Source: an uncultured Ignatzschineria sp.
GTDB taxonomy: Bacteria; Pseudomonadota; Gammaproteobacteria; Cardiobacteriales; Wohlfahrtiimonadaceae
Direction of reading: 5' to 3'
Length of the DNA: 64,000 bases
NCBI GenBank assembly: GCA_945639195.1
Contig: CALZEE010000002.1
Span: 186,001-250,000 of the forward strand
The notes beneath the pieces were generated by a model. The model was not told the origin of the DNA and searched no databases. It worked only from the letters and a program-made list of their open reading frames with translations. The stretch's first letter is position 1; the number at the start of each line of letters is the position of its first letter. The position numbers were made by a program, and so were the translations under genes. Positions 56,981-64,000 of this stretch are shown piece by piece.

Positions 56981-57709
56981 CTAAAATTGCACAACTTGGT
57001 ACTTTTGCGCCAAAGTGACGGCATTTTGCATCGCACGTTTTAGCGGTGGCTGTAGATAAACAAAGTTCTCATGCGCTAAGTCGAGTCGATTCATTACTCG
57101 TAAAAGGGAAGAGAGCTCCGCTGTCATTGATAAGGTAATTAAATAGAGCGATGAAGAGTGCTGTTTATCTGAAAATACATAATGCTGATCATAATAGTAG
57201 AGCAGATCATTAAAGACCTTAATGGCATTGAGGCGCTCTGGGGTAAACTTGGCAATAAAAGCGGATTCTGTCAGAAGGATTCTCTCGGCGCTATTCATTA
57301 ATGTCAGATCTGTTAAATACTCATCCGTGAGATAGCTTTCCGAGAGCCGATCCACTCTATTAGAGAAACTCACCAACATATATTGAAAATGTTGCTCGAA
57401 GAGTTGACGCTTTGTCTCCTCTTTTTGCTCCTTGATCTCTTGTCTTGCTCGGATTAACTCCTCACGATTAATCTGCAACTCTTCACGATTAAGTTGTAAA
57501 TCTTCTCGCTGTAGATGAAGCGAATAGATCACGCCGGTAAAAGCGACGCCGGTAAAAAGTGCGACAACGGCATCGAAGAAAATGCTCTCATTATTGGGGC
57601 TCTGAAGGGTGAGATAGATCGCAATTAACCACGTCATCACAATTAAGCTCACCGTTGCTAAAAACACCCAGCTAAAACCTTGTTCCTGATCTCTCTTCTT
57701 CCGGCTCAT
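56981..57709 (-). CDS. two-helix membrane protein with coiled coil
   Basis: This 242-residue protein has two N-terminal membrane helices (about residues 14-34 and 45-64). A strong coiled coil follows (REDLQLNREELQINREELI and onward, heptad-like repeats), then a helical domain with QLFEQHFQYMLVSFSNRVDRL. This layout recalls proteins annotated as putative phage abortive infection (AbiC-like), but the match is only by appearance. The ATG at 57709 is preferred, as AGGGA lies upstream; the frame is open to 57760 but without a ribosome binding site. Confidence 0.65.
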   Translation of the reverse strand: MSRKKRDQEQGFSWVFLATVSLIVMTWLIAIYLTLQSPNNESIFFDAVVALFTGVAFTGVIYSLHLQREDLQLNREELQINREELIRARQEIKEQKEETKRQLFEQHFQYMLVSFSNRVDRLSESYLTDEYLTDLTLMNSAERILLTESAFIAKFTPERLNAIKVFNDLLYYYDQHYVFSDKQHSSSLYLITLSMTAELSSLLRVMNRLDLAHENFVYLQPPLKRAMQNAVTLAQKYQVVQF

Positions 57710-57774
57710 ACAATCAATCCCTTGTTCAATCTGTATCTGCTTTATATCGGGGCATGCCATTTATAGATAGGCAT

Positions 57775-57808
57775 AAAAAATCGGCAATCACTTTCGTCAT
57801 TACCGATT
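57775..57808 (-). terminator. terminator after the cystine-type symporter gene
   Basis: On the minus strand AATCGG-AAT and ATT-CCGATT arms (57779-57808) form a stem with one mismatch, followed by a T run (A run at 57775-57780). It is about 125 bases after the stop. Confidence 0.6.
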
Positions 57809-57934
57809 ATTGAGAGTTCCTGATGCAATGTCAATGGATGTCAGAATATGCTGATGATCAAACCGCTCACAAGCACTTAAGCTTCAAACTAAAACTTCAC
57901 ATATGACATCTAAAGAGTTATCTATAAAGCCTCA

Positions 57935-59365
57935 TTACACTTTCTCTTCGAGCGTTGCCGTAGGATCACGATAGAGATCTTTATCGAGTAACCCCAGTTC
58001 CTTATCCGTCACAACCGCCGAGGTCATTGCGCCAGAGATATTCGTCATTGTCCGTGCCATATCAATCATCGGGTCAATCGCGAGCACCATACCGATGAGC
58101 GGGAAGTATTCCCCCATGCCCATTCCTGAAAGTGCAATCGTTGCGGCGATCGTTGCCGTACCCGGAACCCCGGCAATACCGATAGAACCGATGACTATTA
58201 CGATCAAGAGCATAATGTAGAATTGTAGATTCATCTCAATACCCACCATATTCGCCACCATCATCACAAGGAGTGCAGGGAAGAAGCCGGCACATCCATT
58301 CATGCCCATGGTTGTTCCGAGTGAAGGAATCAGGTTTGCAGTACCGCCTGATACCCCAAGACGCTCAGTTAAGGTTGAGATTGTCATCGGCAATGTCCCG
58401 ACAGATGAACGGCTAGAAAATGCCATCACCAAAGTATCGCGAGATTTCTTGAGGAACATCATCGGCGAGAGACCATGTGCGGCAATGATAATAAGGTGAA
58501 TCCCAATCATAATGATAGACGCAATATAGATCGCTAACACAAAACTCGAAACCTTTTTAACAGCCGGAATCCCATTAGAGATAATGGTACCTGCCAAAAG
58601 GGCAATGACTGCATAAGGCATATATTTAATCACCGTCATGGTGATACTCATCACGATTTTATGGAGTGCATCGATAAACTGCTTAAAGACATTCATCGCT
58701 TCCGGCACTTTAGGCGCCATACGATTTGCGCCAATCCCGACTAATGCCGAGAAGATAACAAGCCCGATAATGTTGTTATTGTTCATCGCGCTAATAATGT
58801 TGTTTGGCACAAGGTTAACAAAGGTATCCACCAATGTTGAATATTCCCGTTGTTTTGCCAATGTCTGTACCACTTCATCGCCTTTACCAAGCCCCATAAC
58901 AGATGCCAGAATCATTCCTAAGATTGCGGCAATGCCGGTGGTAAAGAGCAACCAGAAGATCCCACGGCGTGTGACTTTTGTAAGGCTCTTATCCCCCCCA
59001 AAGTCGAGAATAACCTTCACGATAGAGACAAAGACGAGCGGAATCACAATCATGCGGATGAAGGCGATAAAGGTGCGCCCAAAGAGCCCATACCAAGTAC
59101 TCGTCTCTTTCAATACCACCGTTGAACCATCCGGGAATCCTTCAATTGCTTGAACGCCCAAACCAATAATACAACCCAATATCAGCCCAACTAACATGCG
59201 CATGAAGAAGCTAATCTTGCGCTTTTGCATTTGGTAGATAATAAAGAAAGCAACCATCAAAACCAGCATCGAGAGAATCGTCTCGAAACGGGAGATCGCT
59301 AGGAACTCTTCAAAAAAAGCCCCTTGAAATAGCGCGCCACTTGTGGCGGTTGTAGTGTCCGGCAT
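57935..59365 (-). CDS. tcyP: dicarboxylate/amino acid:cation symporter, L-cystine (TcyP/YdjN) type
   Basis: This 476-residue inner-membrane DAACS carrier has about eight to nine helices plus two re-entrant loops. The conserved serine-rich loop and ligand regions are seen in SSRSSVGTLPMTISTLTERLG, then LGTTMGMNGCAGFF and AGVPGTATIAAT. The N-terminal layout (LSMLVLMVAFFIIYQMQKRK) and length fit the TcyP/YdjN branch, which imports L-cystine. Other amino-acid substrates remain possible. Confidence 0.85.
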   Translation of the reverse strand: MPDTTTATSGALFQGAFFEEFLAISRFETILSMLVLMVAFFIIYQMQKRKISFFMRMLVGLILGCIIGLGVQAIEGFPDGSTVVLKETSTWYGLFGRTFIAFIRMIVIPLVFVSIVKVILDFGGDKSLTKVTRRGIFWLLFTTGIAAILGMILASVMGLGKGDEVVQTLAKQREYSTLVDTFVNLVPNNIISAMNNNNIIGLVIFSALVGIGANRMAPKVPEAMNVFKQFIDALHKIVMSITMTVIKYMPYAVIALLAGTIISNGIPAVKKVSSFVLAIYIASIIMIGIHLIIIAAHGLSPMMFLKKSRDTLVMAFSSRSSVGTLPMTISTLTERLGVSGGTANLIPSLGTTMGMNGCAGFFPALLVMMVANMVGIEMNLQFYIMLLIVIVIGSIGIAGVPGTATIAATIALSGMGMGEYFPLIGMVLAIDPMIDMARTMTNISGAMTSAVVTDKELGLLDKDLYRDPTATLEEKV

Positions 59366-59881
59366 TGTCTGCTCCTTGTGACATCTGTGATATAAGTCTG
59401 TTTTGTCTATCTAATGTAAGCATCAGAAAATGCGCTCTGCATTATGGTTTGCCGCTATGCGCTTCCTCTGTTTACTATACGCGATGAAATATAAAAATCG
59501 ATCTAGACGAACTACCAGACAATTCTTTTAAAGATTGCCGGCAATCACAGATCGATTTATAACATACCTAGTATACATTATAAGTATGTTATTCGTGTGT
59601 TTTCTTTCCCGACAATATCAGAGATGATCGTGAGCAGTATTCACCATGAAGCTACTCTTAAAAACAATCATCCATCGATTATCTCGCTCATTTCTCGGTA
59701 TTCCCCGATGATTCAGGGTCGATCACGCCAAACGCCTAATGATTAGCGATACGAGCCATGCGTTTTTATGCTATTTTATAGCGTTTATTTTAACGAATAA
59801 TTTCCCGCAAGTCTTAGCGATAATGCGGATCATGAAATCAATTCATTAATCATTATTACTCAGAGTGAAGAAGAAGCGTTT
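59366..59881. other. divergent intergenic region upstream of smc
   Basis: About 515 bases between the symporter gene and smc. It holds the 14-base palindrome GATTGCCGGCAATC at 59533-59546. A 9-base inverted repeat, ATAACATAC (59559-59567) and GTATGTTAT (59584-59592), has a 16-base spacer. Both lie nearer to the symporter start and could be operator sites. No coding frame was found. Confidence 0.5.
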
Positions 59882-62800
59882 ATGCGATTAAGTAAGGTCA
59901 AACTATCCGGATTCAAATCATTTGTTGATCAAACCACTTTCGTCCTAACCGGCAAGCTTAATGGCATTGTCGGCCCGAATGGGTGCGGCAAATCGAACAT
60001 TATTGATGCTGTACGTTGGGTAATGGGTGAATCCTCTGCAAAACAGCTTCGTGGCGAATCAATGAGTGATGTGATTTTCAATGGATCTGAGCGCCGTAAA
60101 GCCTCAGGCATGGCATCGATTGAGCTTATATTTGAAAATGATGAAGGACGTTTAGGCGGGAAATGGGCTGAATATCGCGAAATCAGCGTTCGCCGAACAT
60201 TAGACCGCGATGGTAAGAGTCAATACTTCCTGAATGGTACACGTTGTCGTCGTCGAGATATTACCGATATCTTCCTTGGAACAGGTCTTGGTCCCCGCTC
60301 GTATGCGATTATCGAACAAGGCATGATCTCTCGCATTGTTGAATCTAAGCCAGAAGAGCTTCGTGTTTTCTTTGAAGAAGCCGCGAATATCTCTAAGTAT
60401 AAAGAGCGCCGTCATGAAACCGAACTCAGAATAGGACATACCCGCACAAACTTAGAGCGCCTCACAGACATTCGCCTTGAACTCGGCAAGCAACTCAGTA
60501 AGCTAGAGCGCCAAGCAGCGACCGCACGCAAATATCAAAGTCTAAAACGTGAAGAACGTGTTTTAGGCTATGCGCAATTGAACCACCAAAAATCAGCGGT
60601 TGAAGATGATATCCAAAGTTTAATTGATGGTCATGAATCTGAACACGATGCGTTTCAAATTATGGTCACGCAGCTAAATGAAGTGACCAATGCGCTATTT
60701 GATCAGAAAAAAGCCTTTGAACTACTCGAAGTCACTTCTGCTAAGAAAAATAATGAACTTTATCCTTACAAGCAAGCGGTCGATCATCTACAGCATGAAT
60801 TAGTGCGCATCCATGAGCTTCAAAAACGAGATCTAGAATCGCAGGCAGAGTGGCAAGAAAATGGGGCGCGTTTAGCCCAAGAGGTCACGACTAGTACTGC
60901 AGAGCTCGAAACGTTACAAACGACCTTTGATGATGAACGCTTTATCATTGAGTCCGAAGCCGATCTCATATGGCAAGAAGAGGAGTCGCTTGCGGCGACA
61001 AAAACTGCACTCGAAACGGTGCAAAGACAATATGTACAGCTTCGTGAACTCCTCAAAAATGTGGAGCAGAAACTCGAGCTTGATCGCAACAGCTTAAAAT
61101 TCCAAAATGAAAAAGCCAGCAGTATCAATGAAGAGCGCGCAAGGCTTCTCACGCAGGAGACCGCAACATTTACAGATGCACAAAATGATGAAACGCTCAT
61201 TCTTGAAGAGACGCTTATCTTAAAAACTGCCGCATCTGAAACCGCGCTAACAGAGATTGAAACGAAAGAGCAGACACTATTGAGTATCAAGCAATCGCTC
61301 AATGGCTTACAAAAAGAGCAGCGTCAGCTTCTCGCAACGCGAAACCAATTAGCGGGCGAAGTAAACATGCTCGAAAAAATGGTCGCTTCAGAAGAGAAAG
61401 AGAGTCAATCACCACTCTTTGAGCATATCCGCGTAAAAGAGGGTTGGAATGGGGCTGTCGATAGTGTCCTCAGCCAAGAACTGCTTATTGGGACGGTTAA
61501 AAGAGCGGGAAAAAGTTATGTTTTAGGAAAATCAGACTTTCACTTTACCCCAGCACATTTAGGTTTTTATATTGAGAGTGACTTAGCGCTTGGCGCGTTG
61601 TTATCTCACATCTATATCTTTGATGATAGCGGTATAGATCCTCTCTCCATCGAAAAACAACCTGCTTTTAGCGCGCTTCGTAAAAATCTTCAATTGCATG
61701 AAGTGATCGTAACACAATCGGGATTCCTCTTTGGACCTGACTGGGCGATTTATAGCAGTGATGATGCGAGTTTTGGGATCTTGGCGAGACAACGATCTCT
61801 TGAGAATGCCCAAAAAGAGATTCTAGAAATTGATGAGCGCTTAGGTTTCCTCGATGAAACACTTTATGAGCAGGAAGAGGCTTTAAAAACCTTACAGCTC
61901 GGGATTGAAACCGCGCAAAAAAATGCACAACAACTAGCAAGAGAAACCTTTGAGCTTGAAAAAAAGCTCAGTTTACTAATGCAAGCCAAATCTCATCATG
62001 AAAAAGAGCAGCACCGCATCGAACGCCGTTTAGCAGAGATTGCACAAGAGACGGCCGGCAACACAGAAAACTTAGCAACCTTACAAGCTCGAATAGAAAC
62101 GCATGAGCACACGCTCATCACCGAGCGTGAAAACTTTGAAACGATGAGTGAGCGCTATGAAGATCTCAAAGCAAACTTTGAGGCTAAAAAGAACGCATTG
62201 GAAGGGCAAAAAAATCGTCACCTCGACAAAAAACGCGCCCAAGATGCGTTAGGTCATGCACTTGTCCGCATTAAAGAGCGTAAACAAAGAGCAGAATCTG
62301 AGCTAGGCATTCTCCGTAAACGAATGGAGAGCCAACATCAAAAAACGGATTATACCGATCAGATTGCTGAAATTGAAGAATCACGCATTATTGCAGAAAA
62401 GAATCTCTTCCAGTTTGAAGAGAGCTTAACAGAAATTCGTGCGGAATATGATGCTGCAAGGGCTGCTATTCGTCAGCTTGAAGTGAAGAAAGCTGCCCAT
62501 GAAGCAAATCTTAACGAGCAGAAAAATAAGCTCAACGAATATGCGATTAAAGAAGCAGAACTCAATGGAAAGCGCAATATGCTCCTTGAGCGTTGGGATG
62601 CACTATTAGTAGAAATTAGTGAAGATGAAATTAATGAAGCGCTTATCTCTCATTGTAATAATGATGTCGATGCGCTAGAAGCATTGCTGCAAGAAACACG
62701 CACATCGATCCTAAAAATTGGTGCCGTAAACCTTGTGGCTATCACTGAAGCCGAAGAGCTACGAGAGCGAAAAGAGTACCTCGATACTCAAAATAATGAC

Positions 62801-63331
62801 CTCGAAGCAGCACTGGCAATGCTCGAAAAAGCGATTAATGAGATTGATGATGAAACCCGTACGCGCTTCATGGAGACTTTTAATGCCGTGAATGAGGACT
62901 TCTCTAAAATCTTCCCAAGACTCTTTGGTGGCGGTAAAGCATATCTAGCGCTTACTGATGATGACGCGCTTAAAAGTGGCGTAAATATCATTGCGCATCC
63001 TCCGGGTAAAAAGCCTGGCACAATTCATCTTCTTTCGGGCGGTGAAAAAGCCCTAACTGCCATGGCGCTTGTCTTTGGTATCTTTAACCTCAATCCGGCG
63101 CCATTCTGTATGCTCGACGAGGTAGATGCGCCTCTTGATGAAGCAAACGTCAGACGCTTAGGCGAGTTGATTGATGAGATGAGTGAAAAGGTGCAATTCA
63201 TCTTCATCACGCATAACAAGGCAACGATGACAATTTCCGACTCACTCATCGGCGTCACAATGGCAGAGCCAGGTGTTTCACGCTTAGTATCCGTAAGCTT
63301 GAAAGATGCATTGGATTTTGTTGAGGAATAA
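59882..63331 (+). CDS. smc: chromosome segregation protein SMC
   Basis: This 1149-residue SMC ATPase of the bacterial condensin compacts and segregates chromosomes with ScpA and ScpB. The N-terminal head has GPNGCGKSNIIDAVRWVMGE (Walker A). Two long coiled-coil arms flank a hinge at about residues 490-620. The C-terminal head has LSGGEKALTAMALVFGIF and Walker B in CMLDEVDAPLDEAN. The length is normal. Presence of SMC rather than MukB argues against Enterobacterales, Pasteurellales and Vibrionales. Confidence 0.98.
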   Translation: MRLSKVKLSGFKSFVDQTTFVLTGKLNGIVGPNGCGKSNIIDAVRWVMGESSAKQLRGESMSDVIFNGSERRKASGMASIELIFENDEGRLGGKWAEYREISVRRTLDRDGKSQYFLNGTRCRRRDITDIFLGTGLGPRSYAIIEQGMISRIVESKPEELRVFFEEAANISKYKERRHETELRIGHTRTNLERLTDIRLELGKQLSKLERQAATARKYQSLKREERVLGYAQLNHQKSAVEDDIQSLIDGHESEHDAFQIMVTQLNEVTNALFDQKKAFELLEVTSAKKNNELYPYKQAVDHLQHELVRIHELQKRDLESQAEWQENGARLAQEVTTSTAELETLQTTFDDERFIIESEADLIWQEEESLAATKTALETVQRQYVQLRELLKNVEQKLELDRNSLKFQNEKASSINEERARLLTQETATFTDAQNDETLILEETLILKTAASETALTEIETKEQTLLSIKQSLNGLQKEQRQLLATRNQLAGEVNMLEKMVASEEKESQSPLFEHIRVKEGWNGAVDSVLSQELLIGTVKRAGKSYVLGKSDFHFTPAHLGFYIESDLALGALLSHIYIFDDSGIDPLSIEKQPAFSALRKNLQLHEVIVTQSGFLFGPDWAIYSSDDASFGILARQRSLENAQKEILEIDERLGFLDETLYEQEEALKTLQLGIETAQKNAQQLARETFELEKKLSLLMQAKSHHEKEQHRIERRLAEIAQETAGNTENLATLQARIETHEHTLITERENFETMSERYEDLKANFEAKKNALEGQKNRHLDKKRAQDALGHALVRIKERKQRAESELGILRKRMESQHQKTDYTDQIAEIEESRIIAEKNLFQFEESLTEIRAEYDAARAAIRQLEVKKAAHEANLNEQKNKLNEYAIKEAELNGKRNMLLERWDALLVEISEDEINEALISHCNNDVDALEALLQETRTSILKIGAVNLVAITEAEELRERKEYLDTQNNDLEAALAMLEKAINEIDDETRTRFMETFNAVNEDFSKIFPRLFGGGKAYLALTDDDALKSGVNIIAHPPGKKPGTIHLLSGGEKALTAMALVFGIFNLNPAPFCMLDEVDAPLDEANVRRLGELIDEMSEKVQFIFITHNKATMTISDSLIGVTMAEPGVSRLVSVSLKDALDFVEE

Positions 63332-63363
63332 CCAGTTCACGAATCCTCAATGCGTCTCCATCA

Positions 63364-63615
63364 CAGGCACGCAATTGCCGAAAGCATGCAAACATTCGCC
63401 CCCGCTTTGCGTTAAGTTGATGGAGATTCACAAATAAAAAGAGGGATGAATAAACTTGCAGGATGCCGGATAGAACGATTATCTTGCTTCTCAAAGTTCA
63501 TGCACCAGCATTTGAGGGAAAGCTTACTTACCGGCAACAGCGATTAAACGCCTCTTTTTGCTGGCGCGCGATTGCTGGAAGCACGAAGCATTCTCCCCAG
63601 CTTTGAATCAGCATA
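63364..63615. repeat. diverged copies of the 197-base intergenic repeat
   Basis: Unit A (about 63364-63513) keeps AAGCATGCAAACATTCGCCC and GGATGCCGGATAGAACGA but lacks the middle part. Unit B (63554-63615) keeps only the first third (TTGCTGGCGCG, CCCCAGCTTTGAATCAGC). They fill the gap of about 400 bases between smc and the next gene, which otherwise holds only that gene's leader. Confidence 0.8.
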
Positions 63616-63731
63616 AAATAATGTGGGGAATAAGCAGGATTAATTCCTACCGCACTGCCGACAAAACGACTCTTTCACGCTATAATTGCAGGCATTCAGA
63701 TTCACTCTTTACACGTATTGGATAACCCCTT

Positions 63732-64000
63732 ATGAAAATCAATCTCTCAGAAATCACTTCCGCGACTAATCCGAAGATCAAAGCGATTAAAAAGCTGGAA
63801 CAAAAACGCCAGCGCGATAAGGAAGGGCGATTTGTGATTGAGGGATTTCATCTTGTTGAAGAAGCGATCAAACACAATGCCGAGATTGAGATGATTCTCT
63901 ATAGTGATAAAGCAGATCAAACTCAGCTCGAAGGTATTCAAAAGAGCCTTATGAAAAATGCCGGCAATCTACCCGCATCTATCGAGATGATCGCGATTAC
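63732..64000 (+). CDS. SpoU/TrmH-family RNA methyltransferase (3' end beyond window)
   Basis: The first 89 residues are visible and the gene runs off the window. The N-terminal substrate-binding domain of SpoU-type 2'-O-ribose methyltransferases is recognisable: ITSATNPKIKAIKKL, then RQRDKEGRFVIEGFHLVEEAI. The SAM-binding knot domain would lie beyond the end, so the target (rRNA or tRNA) cannot be told. The ATG at 63732 fits the family start. Confidence 0.85.
   Translation, partial: MKINLSEITSATNPKIKAIKKLEQKRQRDKEGRFVIEGFHLVEEAIKHNAEIEMILYSDKADQTQLEGIQKSLMKNAGNLPASIEMIAI

Noticed and set aside
57710-57760. 17-codon N-terminal extension of the coiled-coil membrane protein
   Set aside because: No ribosome binding site precedes the earlier ATG, whereas AGGGA precedes the ATG at 57709.
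60820-61302. 160-codon minus-strand frame inside smc
   Set aside because: It is a Ser-rich antisense shadow of the Glu/Lys/Leu-rich coiled coil, with no start signal.
63364-63615. Possible insertion sequence remnant after smc
   Set aside because: There is no transposase frame and no terminal inverted repeats. The region is better explained as copies of the intergenic repeat seen at 50 kb.

Overview
The window looks like a chromosomal segment of a low-GC (about 40 percent by eye) gammaproteobacterium. It encodes S21, trigger factor, class I TyrRS, SerRS, RsgA, an SMC-type (not MukB) condensin, two gammaproteobacterial-style ferredoxins and many membrane or lipoproteins. The mix fits the Ignatzschineria/Wohlfahrtiimonas neighbourhood, but that placement is an inference from gene content and no marker tree was made. 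There are no rRNA genes, no CRISPR array and no recognisable insertion sequence or integrase. One tRNA gene, tRNA-Leu(UAG), is present.

Left part (1-15.2 kb). A truncated small protein with a PD-(D/E)xK-like nuclease motif is translationally coupled to a 692-residue protein of no recognised family. A YheT-type hydrolase follows. Next comes an AT-rich block of about 11.5 kb (3.54-15.12 kb): a divergent HutC-type GntR repressor, then urocanate hydratase, a CaiB-type CoA-transferase, an acyl-CoA dehydrogenase, an NCS1 permease, imidazolonepropionase, ETF beta, ETF alpha and ETF-quinone oxidoreductase, all on the plus strand. Histidine ammonia-lyase is absent. The combination suggests uptake of a reduced imidazole acid, most simply imidazolepropionate, its activation and dehydrogenation to the urocanate level, electron delivery to quinone through ETF, and HutU/HutI ring hydration and opening. 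A perfect TTGTCTAGACAA palindrome overlaps the -35 box of the hutU promoter.

Middle part (15.2-37.8 kb). This holds an SDR, a succinate-semialdehyde-type aldehyde dehydrogenase, and a metal or chelate uptake locus: a binding protein, FecCD permease, ATPase, SAM methyltransferase and TonB receptor, with convergent ModD that hints at molybdate or tungstate. It continues with MTA/SAH nucleosidase, an amino-acid permease, a GIDE-like membrane protein with two LemA-family proteins, several small membrane or secreted proteins, a DsbA-family oxidoreductase, a hotdog thioesterase, rpsU, tig and tRNA-Leu.

Right part (37.8-64 kb). This holds a pirin, tandem DUF4878-like lipoproteins, a YiiX-like papain-fold protein, an ABC-F ATPase, RNase D, a thiM-thiE-thiD salvage operon, a flavin-reductase-like protein, an AAHS-type MFS carrier, rsgA, fdxA, tyrS, an L,D-transpeptidase, a YfhL-type ferredoxin, serS, a cystine-type symporter, smc and the start of a SpoU/TrmH methyltransferase gene.

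Two window-scale signals stand out. The palindrome GCCGGC, usually as TGCCGGCA(T), occurs at least 35 times from 15.28 kb onward but not once in the first 15.28 kb. An intergenic repeat of about 197 bp occurs in tandem at 49.8-50.3 kb and in diverged form at 63.4-63.6 kb.
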